A stretch of DNA of 64,000 nt from the NCBI GenBank assembly GCA_019279435.1, contig JAAALK010000081.1:23553903-23617902 (forward strand), read 5' to 3'. The notes beneath the pieces were generated by a model. The model had not been told where the DNA came from and searched no databases. It saw only the letters and a list, made by a program, of their open reading frames with translations. This document shows positions 1 through 11,100 of the stretch, in pieces (position 1 is the first letter of the stretch; the number at the start of each line of letters is the position of its first letter). Made by a program: the position numbers and the translations under genes. Source of the DNA: Zizania palustris. Its lineage: Eukaryota; Streptophyta; Magnoliopsida; Poales; Poaceae.

Positions 1-347
1 TATATATGAATGACTCAAATTTTGATTTGTCTTACACATGATATAGAGCAAGGTATATTCAAATAGTAATTTGCAGACTTTTTTAATTTTTAATAACATG
101 TCTCCTCCTTGTACATATGAATTATTTACCCATGGGCTTTTTTGGGCTGGGCCGGCCCAGGCACGGCCCACTTTAAGGGCCGTACCCGGGCCGCCCACCG
201 GGCCTAACCTCTAGGCCCAAGTCCGGCCCTTGTACGGGCCGTGCCGGCCCGGCCCATCCATGGACCGTACCGGGCCGTGCTTTGCATGGGCCGGGCCTAC
301 GTGGTTTGGGCCGGCCCATGCAAAGCACGGCCCAAGTACCAGCTCTA
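1..347. mobile_element. Non-autonomous nDart-like hAT element, right part
   Basis: The right end of a short hAT element whose left end lies before the window. The terminus at 339-347 reads CCAGCTCTA, the inverted form of TAGAGCTGG, which opens a second copy at 34318. The subterminal region at about 135-335 is packed with alternating GGGCC/GGCCC motifs, as in the nDart family of rice. Bases 7-110 match 34718-34820 closely, which links the two copies. No transposase is present. The element interrupts an older Gypsy integrase relic that continues at once on its right side. Confidence 0.7.
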
Positions 348-908
348 GTCAGGATTGTCAGAAGTTCGGGGCCATCCAGAGGGCGCCCGCATCAGCAATG
401 AATCCAATAATCAAGCTTTTGCCTTTCAGAGGATGGGGAATCGACATAATCGACCAAATTTACCCGGCGTTAAGCAAGGGCCACAAGTTCATAATAGCGG
501 CCACGAATTATTTCACAAAATGGGTAGAGGTCATTCCACTCAATAAAGTCACGTCTGCCGATGCCATCGAGTTTATTAGAGAGCATATAATATATCGGTT
601 CGGAATTCCATAGACCATCACCACGGACCAGGGAATGATCTTTGTAAAAATTTCAATAATTCACGGCCGAAATGAGAATCTGCCTATTAAATTCGTTGCC
701 ATAGTATGCACAAGCTAATGGGCAAGCATAAGCATTCAACAAAAGTTTGATCAAGTTGATAAAGTGCAAGATCGATGAACAGACTAGGCGTTGGCATCAA
801 TCCCTATCGGAGGCACTCTGGGCCTATCGGATGGCACGTCACAGGTCTAGTCAGGTGTTGCCGTATCAGCTAGTATACGGCCACGAGGCCATATTACCAT
901 GGGAGAAC

Positions 909-1711
909 TAAAGAATATGCCCAAGAAAATTTCGTGTATTGAAAGTTCCGATAGGAAGTATTGGAAGTTCTGGTTATTTTCTGGTCTCGATACAAAGATC
1001 AAATGTTGCTTCGGAAGTTCCGATATGGTATCGGAAGTTCTGACGAACCAGAAGTTCCGATTTGGAATCGGGGGATTTTTGTACTGATCAGAAGTTCCGA
1101 CATGGTATCGGAAATTCCGAGGTGGGCAATAACAGATTGGATCTGTTGCGTGTCGTACTGTATCAGGAGACCTAAAATATCCTGTCGGAAGTTCCGATCT
1201 GGGATCAGAAGTTCTGATGTGGGCAAACAGATTGGATCTGTTATGGTTTTGGGGGTTTCGGGATGAGCACGACCAAAGGGATCTCAACCCTATAAAAGGA
1301 GAGGAGGAGGATATCTTGGGGCTAGCAATATGCCTAGATTAGACCTAGCCACCCAAGAGTTCTCTCCTTCCTTTCTTGATCTCAATTGTTGAGATCAAGG
1401 ATCTCCTTCTCTCACATGCGGTGCTAGCACGCTATCATGGGAGGTACTCCATCCCTGTACGTGTGGACTCTGTGGAGGCATTGCTCCAATAGCGACACTC
1501 ATGGACATATACATGCGAACGACTATGTCATCTTCATTGATTGGATCGGCAAAGGACAGCAAGGACAAAGCAAGGATAGGCTTGACGCGCTACTCCAACA
1601 TCTTCTTCTGCTGCACCAAGCGCATCTATGATCTCCCACGCACATGAGTCATGGGCCTAGGGCGTAAATTTTTGAAATTGCTGGCTAGCGTAGCTCCCCT
1701 ATTCCTCAACA
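909..1711 (+). mobile_element. Probable solo LTR inside the integrase relic
   Basis: An insertion of about 803 bp flanked by the 5-bp repeat AGAAC (904-908 and 1712-1716). Removing it with one repeat copy rejoins the integrase reading frame exactly, so both borders are firm. The right end is ...CAACA as expected for an LTR; the left end is TA rather than TG, probably one decayed base. A TATA box (TATAAAAG, 1291-1298) lies past the middle, with a pyrimidine-rich leader after it, as expected for an LTR promoter. There are no internal coding domains, so this is best read as a solo LTR. Confidence 0.65.
944..1225 (+). repeat. Degenerate GAAGTTCCGAT repeat array in LTR U3
   Basis: At least eight imperfect copies of a motif close to GAAGTTCCGAT, most followed within about ten bases by a TGGTATCG-like string (for example near 944, 1014, 1035, 1058, 1089, 1187 and 1208). 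Spacing is irregular, about 20-45 bases. It lies just upstream of the LTR TATA box, where enhancer repeats often sit. A regulatory role is inferred from position only. Confidence 0.6.
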
Positions 1712-2115
1712 AGAACAACATCGGCTCAAGAAGGATCGCATTGTAGGACCAATTTACTGCTGATGATTATTATAATTTGATGACAGATGGACTAGATGAT
1801 CTAGCGTAGGTCCGGTTGAGAGCTATCAAGGAGGTGGAAGAAAACAAGGCAAAGGTTGCTAGGTACTATGACAAGAAGGTGGTGTCGAAGTCATTCGAGC
1901 AAGGGGAACTCATGTAGAATCTTATCTTGCCGATTGGATCGAAAGACAATCGGTTCGACAAATGGTCCCCTTATTGGGAGGGACCATTTCGAATACATCG
2001 AGTGGTGCCCGACAATGCTTATTTACTCGAGGGGTTGGACGGGGAAGTATTTGGTAAGGTGTTGAATGGAAAGTACCTGAAAAAGTACTTCCCGAGTGTA
2101 TGGATAAATGCTTGA

Positions 2116-2594
2116 GAGGCTTTCGCACAAAATAGCTGATACTATTTGTATCGCCTTTAGATGGCCGATGCTGAGACATCGAGTGCCAGGAAGACAAAAC
2201 TCAAGACTGAGAATGTGTAAGAATCAAAGATATATACATACTCGGTTTCTCCAAACTATAGGGACAAAGATGTTATATAAGGAAGTATCTAATAGAGCCT
2301 CCCAGGTTGCAACTCTAGTCAGTTTTCCCCCTTTCAAAAGCTGCTCGGGTGCCTTCGGGGTGGTCAGGCGATTCAGGACCTCCTTCTGTTCGCCCACACC
2401 GTGGGAGTGAGGGCGCCATCACCCAAGTTGGTAGAGGCTGATATTGGCTCGTACTTTATCAGTCGACCACTGAGACTCACTAAGGGGGCATCCTGATCAA
2501 CGTCCTGAAAAAATAGCAAGTATAAGTCATAAAGAGCGGTAAGGGAGGATTAAAGACAAATGCACATTACCTCAGGACCCGCGCCGGTGTCATA
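2116..2594. other. Non-coding 3' part of the old Gypsy element
   Basis: No credible ORF. The sequence continues from the integrase stop. A short purine run (AAGGGGGCA near 2481) resembles a polypurine tract, but no LTR border could be fixed after it. Confidence 0.4.
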
Positions 2595-3922
2595 TTGGTG
2601 GAGCCGCACTCAGTAGGCCAGTGATGAGCGGTTGAAGATGTGTTGCTTCACCTCACTCCACCACCGGCGTAAGGATAGGAAAGTCGTCCGGCAAGTGGTC
2701 CAAGAAGCAAGTCCCCTGATATGAATCCCCTCGATCATCCATGAGAGGTGACGCCACTCCCAATGATTTAAGACTCTCCCGCGGGTTTGGATTTGGCCGA
2801 TGAAGAAACGATGAGGCGGGAGTTGGTCGAAGCCCAGTTGGTGGGAGAAGACTGAGGGGTGGTAAAACTCGTAGGAAGACCCATGGGTGTGTTCCTCAAT
2901 GAAGTTAGCTGGAAGCAAGCAGGGAGAGATGGCTGATAAGAAAATACTGAAGGATGCACCATTCCGAGACACATTAGGGAAGATCAGCCGTTTGGGAAAA
3001 GTGTTCTTCGCATAAAAATCGAAAGGGAACCAAGTGACTCGGGTGGAGAATCCACGATAAAAGGTCTTGAAAAAATCGACCAAAGCCGCAGAAGAAAAAG
3101 GGGTGGTAGAAGGGGACGTTGTCGCCTCACCTTAAGAAGAGCAAAGACGATAAGTAGGGATGACTGATTTTGGAAAATCGGTCGAAAAAAGCGATTGGCT
3201 AAAGGGGGTCCATCCAATGACATCGGCGGTGTATATGTTGAGCCAAAGTTGGAGGAACCACCAGTGGCCCATGGGACAGTCAACCGATACTAGGTGAAGG
3301 AAGCGAAATACCACCACAAGGAGATAATGACCGAGTGGAACTCGTGCGCCGACGGCTAGCCGTTCGGCCAGGAAATGGAACTGGAATGTTTGGGCCAAGG
3401 TCGGTATGCAGAAGACAAATTCTTCTAGCCAAAGATTCAAGAAGGTGATATGCTCGACAGTGTATACAGGACCATTTTTCTTGTTGTGCATCGCAATATA
3501 ACGGTCCCAATTATCAGCCGGCACAACCCTGAGAAGGGAAGAAGGTTGATAGTGGAAGTCAAAGGGGTCGGCCGATGAATCGATATCTAGGCCGGCCAGA
3601 AAGTAAACGTCAAGCAAAGAATGACTCATCGGCCCGTGACCAAAAATGAAGGCATTTAACGCATTAGACCAAAAGTAACAAGATGCGGCCAACATCGGGT
3701 CGTTGAGGTATGGCTCAGCGAGATAAAGGTCGATGTCAATGTTATCCTATGAGGGGGCGATAGACAGACGATACCCTAAGGTACCAGTCGCGCCAACCGG
3801 AGATGGGAGAAGGGGAGTAGTTGAAGCCATAGCCCCCATACGGAGGGGTCCATGGAGGAATATTTCAGAGGAATGCGAAGTGTCTCAGAATTTATGAAAT
3901 CAACGGGGTTCGGATTAGCCAT
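2595..3922 (-). pseudogene. Plant mobile domain (PMD) ORF, antisense in the Gypsy relic
   Basis: A broken gene on the minus strand starting at the ATG at 3920-3922 (MANPNPVDFINSE). It encodes a protein like the plant mobile domain / aminotransferase-like family, seen in the segments HGPMSHSLLDVYFLAGLDI and FYHPSVFSHQLGFDQLPP. At least one frameshift near 3776 and a stop soon after separate the N-terminal part from the block at 3132-3695; another frameshift separates that from 2610-3083. It lies directly downstream of, and antisense to, the integrase relic. Tat-lineage Gypsy elements are known to carry an extra antisense ORF between pol and the 3' LTR, so I read it as part of the retroelement, not as a host gene. 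The PMD call is by family resemblance from memory. Confidence 0.6.
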
Positions 3923-4817
3923 GGGACCTAAGAAGAAACTAGAGGGATAATTGACTATGGTAATCAAGACATTTTCCTGCAAGTGCTGCATAAAGAAAAG
4001 GGAAAAGAGAAGGAATACACAGTAAGAAAATAAGTCGAGGGTATCCAAGAAAAATGAATATGAAAACACTGGGGCCTACCTCAGGGACTTCGTGAAGGTT
4101 GGCCATCCCAATGTCGTTGGATGTCGAAACGCGAGGTGGAAAAAGATGACAAGTGATCGCAATCGAAGGCACACTAGAAGCCAGCAGCAAAGGCAGTGCA
4201 GATGTAAAGCGTAGAAAGGAGAAGGGTAAAATCCGAATATTTATTAACAAGTGTGGATTTTCAGGTGCCGTGTTAAACCAATCCTGGAGAGGCAGAAAGG
4301 CGAAGAGTTTTTTTCGTCTGGTGGCTATGAATGTGAAACGATCGTGTGAAAAGACTTGGCGGTGTATGGTATCTTTTTCATGTCGTATACTATTCATATA
4401 AATAAAGTTTGCCCGATTCGTTGATATATTGTTCAGATCATCGTGACTAGCTACTGTCTCGATTAGATCCGATCTAGTTATTGTGATGATTTCCATGATA
4501 TTGATTTGTTATCTGGCATGCTTTATTTATTTCTATCAGAGTACAAGCTGATAGGTTATCTTCAATTCATCTCTGTATCATGTTCACCGTCGAAGGGTGC
4601 CCATCGGCCTATATGCATATATTGTTTTCTCCATTAGCCGATGGTGCACCCACTTGATTGGGATTATCTGGGCTATCGGTCGTCCGGCCGATCGCGCGCT
4701 TCTTCACGGCTTTATCCTTTACGCCACAGTCATTGGCTTGCCGGCCGATTGGCTATGCTACTAACGTCTATATTTTCCGGTCCCTTATCAGTTGCAGGGT
4801 CAAACTGATTGGCACGT
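3923..4817. other. Non-coding tail of the old Gypsy element
   Basis: No supported gene. The stretch at 4580-4810 is rich in CCGAT/ATCGG strings, common in LTR regions of rice Gypsy elements, so it probably holds decayed LTR sequence. The young Tekay element has inserted at 4817; the continuation of this sequence should resume at 17061. Confidence 0.35.
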
Positions 4818-7800
4818 TGTCGTGCCCCAATTTAATAAATCAGGACTTTATTGAAATTCCATAGAAAATCAATAAAACAAGACGTTCATCAAGCGACCAC
4901 GTACAATACGGGCAATCATTCACGGTTCGTAGACCGCATTAATACAAAAGTGAATGAAAGTGAAGAGAAACTAATAAAATCAAGGGTCCTAGATGAACGC
5001 CTCCTTCCAGTCTCGCCTTGACTGGGTCGCTACTCCAGACCTTCATCCTCCTCGTAGTAGACTGGCTCTGATGGTGTAAGTCAACGGGGTGAGTACAGAT
5101 GTACTCAGCAAGCCACCGAATGCAAATATAATGCAAGATAATAACAAGGGAGATAGTGGCTAGTTTAGCGGAAGCAGCATATTTGTAAAGCATTTAATGT
5201 GAGCAATTTATTAGTACGGAAAAGTAAACATGTGAATGCATCATCATCTTCTAACTCGAGGAGTACGTTTACCTCCTCGCACAACAGTCCTTACATGCCA
5301 TGAATAGCTCATTCATTCAAACCATTGTAAACTAACTGCGAGTAGTCACACAACCCGCCCTTGACCGTGGGCTCGGCTTTTCGAAAAGATTGATTTTACT
5401 CTGATCAGAGATGTACCACTGTACCCACAAGGCACGCACTCATCACCTACACCGAAGTGTAACGAGATGACCCATCACACGGGAACTCGTGCCAAAACCT
5501 TCCATATGGTCTTCCCCGACTCGACAGCACCCTCTTATAGGTTTCGTACCGTGTCTCGCCATGTCGAGTTTCCACAGTACCCCCTCTTGAGCCATCGTCG
5601 GTACAAGGCGCCCTGAGGGCTAGCCCCTTGCCCCCTCCACTATGGTGTCGTGAGACGGAGTGTTCCATACTTCCAGTTAGGACTTACCCATTAGACTTGT
5701 GGTTGGTACGGAAGTGCTTTGCAACAGATCCCGCAGACCGGTCCTTATAGTGCCCCGGGTGCGACATACCAAACCCGAGCTTGCACCCGGAACCCACCAT
5801 ACTTATAACATACCTAACTCCAACAGAGTCCAGAGACAAGAATAACGGGGTATTTCATATACCAGAATCCATCTATTCTACGACTCATTCTTTATATCCT
5901 ATAGCAGTTGTGCCGGTACATTGGGCACTAGCTAATATAATATTTGTAGAGTGACAAGGAGTTGAGGCTCAATAAGCATGGCTTGGGTTTGCACACAAGG
6001 ACGGGGATCTAATAAATATAAGTGTAGGGCTTGATCTTGGACTAATGCAATATTATCCTATGAGTTATAGCGATAATTTATTAAATCATGGGCTCAATAA
6101 TGATCAACTGTGTCCACAAAGGTGGTCGATGACTTGCCTTGATCAGCAAAGGGTGAAGGAGGAACCTCGGGGTAGAACTCCTGCTCCTCGACGAACTCGT
6201 AGTCTTCTCGATACGGAAAATAAACAATACATTCAATAAACAGATAAAATTCACCAAATATTCAACATACACATTTGTAGGTTTTATTATGTGAAGTAAT
6301 ATTTTTAATATTTCAAGGTTTTGTACCAAACAGTAAAGTTTAATATTTTAGAATTTTTCCCAATCTATTTTCTGTATTATTAATTTTAACCCTAAGGGAT
6401 TTTTATCCATTTATTTATTAATAATATTTTGGACAACAGAAACATACTGTTTTTATGGCATTATTGTGTAGAGAATAATATTCTGGTTCTAACAAAATTT
6501 GAATGGTGAAATTTGGAGTTAAAATGAGCAAGATATGAATTTTTGAAGTTTAAACTATTTTCTGAATTTTATTTAAACAGAAAAACAGTCTCTGGTCCAC
6601 GGTGAACCAGGTTCACCGTGAACCCGTGACTATGCGCGTGGACCCGAGCGATCTGGGCCGTTGGATCTGGATCCAGCGGTCAGATGCGAGGCGGGGGTTT
6701 TAAATGAGTTTCAACGGTCCAGATTAAAACATACCGAAGGGGTACGCGTGGACGCACAGGATTAAGTCGCGTTTTTAAGTTAGATCCGACGGCTACGAAC
6801 GCGTGGTACCGCTTTGACCGGATCCGAGGGCCTGGATTAGATCCCGAAGGGATTTAATCCTAGCCCTCCGATCTGGATCGGACGGCCTCGATCGCGTCCG
6901 GCACGGCACGACGTAAGGGGGCGCGTACCCCCTTCGTCTCCGGCGACGGCGGGTTCGGGTGCGACCATGGCGGCGGCGTCGAGCGCCTACAGGCCTATCT
7001 AACGGCAAAAATGGAACGGGGAGGGGAGGGCGGTCATGACCGTACCTCTGGTGACGACGGAGGGCGATGGACGGCGGCCGGCGGCGAGGGTAGACGAGCA
7101 GGGCGTTCGGGTGGTCGACGGCGACGGCGATCCGGCGGCGTCCTCGACCAACGGAGTGGATGCCGAGGTGGGGCGGTCGACGACGGACTCGACGGTGGTG
7201 GTGGCTAGGGCGGCGGGGGTCCGAGACGGCGGCGATCGCTCGCCGGAGTTGAAGGAGGGGAGGAGCTCGCAAAAAATGGCAGAGGCACTCTGGAGGGCTA
7301 ATGCTTGGGCTACGGCGGTGTGGGCGAAGGGCGGCGACCACGGGGGCTTTTATAGGGTCGTCGGCGGCGCCTAAATGGAAGGAAACCGAAGGTTTCCCTC
7401 TCCCTCCGGCGATCTCATTCCATAGGCTCCGGTTAGCTTCCATTCTCGCGAAACCGCGTCGGCCAAGGATGGAAAGGGTGCGGTGGTGACCAGGGAAGGT
7501 GATCCGTGGTCGGATCGGGCGAATCGAGGTGGCCGGCGGCGAGAACCGAAGGTGATCACCGGGAGGAAGGAAGGGGGCGATCCCCTTCCATCGGAGACGA
7601 AGGTCCTGACAGGTGGGCTCCACCTGTCAGTGAGCGAACGGGAAAGGAAAGGGCAGACAGGCGGGGTCGGGCGGTCAGTGGGCGCAAGGTGGCTGACGCG
7701 TGGGTCCAGGCGGGGCGCGGGCGGGAGGAGAGAGGGGAAGTGAGCGCCGACAGGCGGGTCCCGCTTGTCAGCGAGAGGGCGGTGATGGGCTGGGCCAAAA

Positions 7801-8112
7801 AGGCCGCTGGGGGAGTTTCAGGGTTTCGGCCCGTTTAGGATTAAAATTGATTTCTGATTTTAAATAATTCCAGAAAATCAAATATTTGATTAAGGGTTGA
7901 ATCACTGTTGATAAAAATTTGTAAAAATTCCTAAAATTATAGTTTGGCCTCTAGTTCATCTCATAAAATTTTCAAGTCCAGATTTTTAGTATTTCTCTCT
8001 GTTTGGCTTTATTTGGGTTCTTTTGGGATTTTTCCTTTAATAAGAAATTTAGAAATGATTTAAATAATATTTTCTTTTTATTTTATTCCTCTTTAATTTC
8101 TGGGGTGTTACA
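4818..8112 (-). repeat. 3' LTR of the Tekay element
   Basis: The left LTR, 3' in element orientation, 3295 bp. It is almost identical to 13765-17060. The part at 6640-7800 is very GC-rich, whereas 6200-6600 and 7800-8100 are AT-rich. Long open frames in the GC-rich part (for example 6793-7623, minus) are arginine/proline-rich and look like composition artefacts. Confidence 0.95.
6598..6620. promoter_or_regulatory. 23-bp near-perfect palindrome in the 3' LTR
   Basis: Two 11-base arms, CACGGTGAACC and its exact complement, separated by a single A. The same palindrome is at 15546-15568 in the other LTR. It could be a dimer-protein binding site or a cruciform, but no function is shown by the sequence. 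Confidence 0.5.
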
Positions 8113-8126
8113 ATCCTATCCCCCTT
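8113..8126 (-). other. Polypurine tract of the Tekay element
   Basis: Directly next to the 3' LTR. On the minus strand it reads AGGGGGATAGGAT, the expected primer site for plus-strand DNA synthesis. Confidence 0.75.
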
Positions 8127-8154
8127 ACAGAGAATCTCGTCCTCGAGATTCGGA

Positions 8155-11100
8155 TCAATCCTCGAATAGTTCAGGATGCTGTGCCTTGAGTTCATCTTCT
8201 TTTTCCCATGTAGCTTCCTCTACTGGATGATTGCTCCACTGCACTTTGCAGAAGCGGATGACTCGACTCCTGGTGGTCCTTTCTTTGACTTCCAATATCT
8301 TGACCGGCTTTTCCACATAGGTCAGATCCTCTTGGACATCCAGCTGCTGAAGATCCACTTGCTCCGTGGGGACGCGGAGACACTTCTTGAGTTGAGACAC
8401 ATGAAACACGTCATGCACTCCAGCCAATGAGGGCGGTAATTCCAACTGATAAGCCACTTCGCCTTGGCGTCGGACAACGGGAAATGGTCCAACATATCGA
8501 GGGGCCAACTTTCCTCTCATGTTAAACCGTTGAGTTCCACGGAGAGGTGTAACCCGAAGATAGACATGATCTCCTTCTTCAAAGGCTAGGTCTCGACGGC
8601 GATTGTCTGTGTAGCTCTTCTGTCGTGATTGGGCTGTCTTGAGTCGGTCTCTGATGATCCGTACCTTCTCTTCAGCTTCACGAAGAATGTCGGTTCCAAA
8701 TACTTGGGATTCTCCTGTTTGGTCCCAAAGTAGTGGCGTTCTGCATTTACGTCCATATAGGGCCTCAAAAGGAGACATCTGAAGACTGGCTTGATAGCTG
8801 TTGTTGTATGAAAATTCTGCATACGGCAAGCTCTTATCCCAAGTGGCTCCAAAATCCAATACGCATGCTCGAAGCATATCCTCTAGTATCTGATTTACCC
8901 TTTCTGTTTGTCCATCTGTCTGAGGATGGTAGGCGGTACTGAAATTCAATCTCGTGCCCATCTCCTCTTGGAGGTTCTTCCAAAAACGAGAGGTAAACTG
9001 ACTTCCTCGGTCAGATACTATCTTCTTGGGCACTCCATGAAGACATACAATCCGGGCCATATATAGCTCTGCAAGCTTAGGGCCACTAAAGGTCGTTTTG
9101 ACGGCTATGAAATGAGCTACTTTCGTAAGCCGATCGATGATCACCCAAATAGAATCATACCCAAGTTGGGTCTTAGGTAGTCCGGTGATGAAATCCATAC
9201 CGATCTCTTCCCACTTCCATTCAGGCACTTTAAGTGGCTGTAACAATCCTGCAGGTCTCTGGTGTTCAGCTTTTACTCTTCTGCAGGTGTCACACTCGGC
9301 GACAAACTGTGCAATTTCTCTTTTCATGCTAACCCACCAATATCGTTCCTTCAGATCTTGGTACATCTTGGTACTGCCAGGATGGATGTAGTACAATGTC
9401 TCATGGGCTTCTCTTAGGATGGGGGTCTTTATCTCTAGCTTATCCGGTACACATATCCGGGTTCCAAACCATATGGTGCCATTTTCGTCCTCTGAAAATC
9501 CTGGGGCTCTTCCTTGTCTCATGTTCTTTCTAATGGCAGCTATATCCGGGTCTTCTAACTGAGCTTCACGGATCTGCTCAAACAAGACAGGTTGGGTCTC
9601 CAAGGTGGCTAGATATGCTCTGGTGGTCAATCCAAGATTTAATTTTTCCATTTCCCTACATAACAAGGGTGTGTGTTCTTGAATCATCATGGCTGTGCAA
9701 TATCCCTTGCGACTTAATGCATCAGCTACCACATTTGCTTTTCCGGGGTGGTAGTGAATACCTAAGTCATAGTCCTTGATCAATTCCAGCCATCGTCTTT
9801 GCCTCAAGTTCAGATCTGGCTGTGTGAAGATATACTTCAAACTCTTGTGATCCGTAAAGATCTCACAGCGATTCCCAACCAAATAGTGCCTCCAAATCTT
9901 GAGGGCGTGCACTACGGCGGCTAATTCCAAATCATGGGTCGGATAATTTAACTCATGAGGTCTCAACTGACGGGAGGCATAAGAGATAACTTTCCCATCT
10001 TGCATAAGAACACATCCCAATCCTTGGCGAGATGCGTCGCAATAGACATGGAAGTCTTTGCGGATATCTGGTAGAGTCAGTATAGGTGCAGATACCAAAC
10101 GAGTCTTGAGGGTGCGGAAACTTTCCTCGCATTCAGGAGTCCATTCGAACTTCTCTCCTTTCTGCAACAACTTGGTCATTGGCTTGGCTATCTTAGAAAA
10201 ATTCTCGATGAATCTTCGGTAATATCCGGCCAATCCCAGAAAACTTCGTATCTCAGATACGTTCGTGGGTGGCAACCAATCCGTAACTGCTTCTACGGTG
10301 GCAGGGTCTACTGCGATTCCTTGCGCAGAGATGATGTGTCCGAGGAACTTTACTTCTGCCGTCCAAAACTTGCATTTGCTGTACTTGGCATATAATTGGT
10401 GTTCCCTTAGCTTTCCTAAGGTTAACCGGAGGTGAGTCTCGTGCTCCTTCTGGTCCTTGGAATAGATGAGGATGTCGTCGATGAAAACCACTATAAACTT
10501 GTCCAAATATTCCATGAACACTTTATTCATCATATTCATGAAGAAGGCAGGGGCGTTGGTCAATCCAAAGGACATAACCGTGCACTCATATAATCCATAA
10601 CGGGTAGTGAAGGCCGTCTTGGGTATATCTTCTTCTCGAATCCTTAACTGATGGTAACCAGACCGCAGGTCGATCTTTGAGAATACCGTAGCTCCTTTGA
10701 GCTGGTCGAAGAGGTCATCGATCCGAGGCAACGGATACTTATTCTTGATTGTCACCTCATTCAGGGCACGGTAATCTACACACATACGCTTTGCCTTGTC
10801 TTCTTTCTTCTCGACGAAGATGACAGGGGCACCCCACGGTGATGTGCTTGGTCTGATATAGCCTTTCTTCTCAAGATCCTCCAACTGTTGCTTCATCTCA
10901 GCTAATTCATTGGCGGCCATCCGGTATGGTCGCTTGTAAATAGGGGTGGTTCCAGGCACCAAGTCAATCCTGAACTCGATGTCCCTCCTGGGTGGCATTC
11001 CCGGTAAATCCTCTGGGAACACGTCCGGGTACTCACAGACTATCGGTATTTCTTCCAAGGTAATCTGGTGCAGTCTTGGTCTTCTGATCTTTAGTCTTGG

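Larger units (their letters stand above)
357..2115 (+). pseudogene. Ty3/Gypsy integrase relic (Tat/Athila type)
   Basis: Broken remains of a retrotransposon integrase. About 411-660 encodes the start of the catalytic core (a WGIDII stretch, then TNYFTKW, then TTDQG after an in-frame stop at 611-613). About 770-905 encodes the end of the core, with the typical ALWAYR and VYGHEA stretches. About 1717-2115 encodes the C-terminal part (KWSPYWEGPF, then LKKYFPSVW), again with stops. The break at 908/1717 is a clean 5-bp target-duplication insertion. Residue usage resembles the Tat/Athila lineages rather than chromoviruses. The upstream gag, protease and RT are not in the window. It is non-functional. 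Confidence 0.8.

Noticed and set aside
944..1225. CRISPR-like spaced repeats
   Set aside because: Eukaryotic context, degenerate units, irregular spacing and location in an LTR; not a CRISPR array.
6793..7623. 276-aa ORF inside the Tekay LTR (and its copy at 15808-16572)
   Set aside because: Extremely Arg/Pro-rich, in GC-rich DNA with equally long frames on the other strand. The two LTR copies end differently because of a 1-bp indel. No domain seen; a composition artefact.
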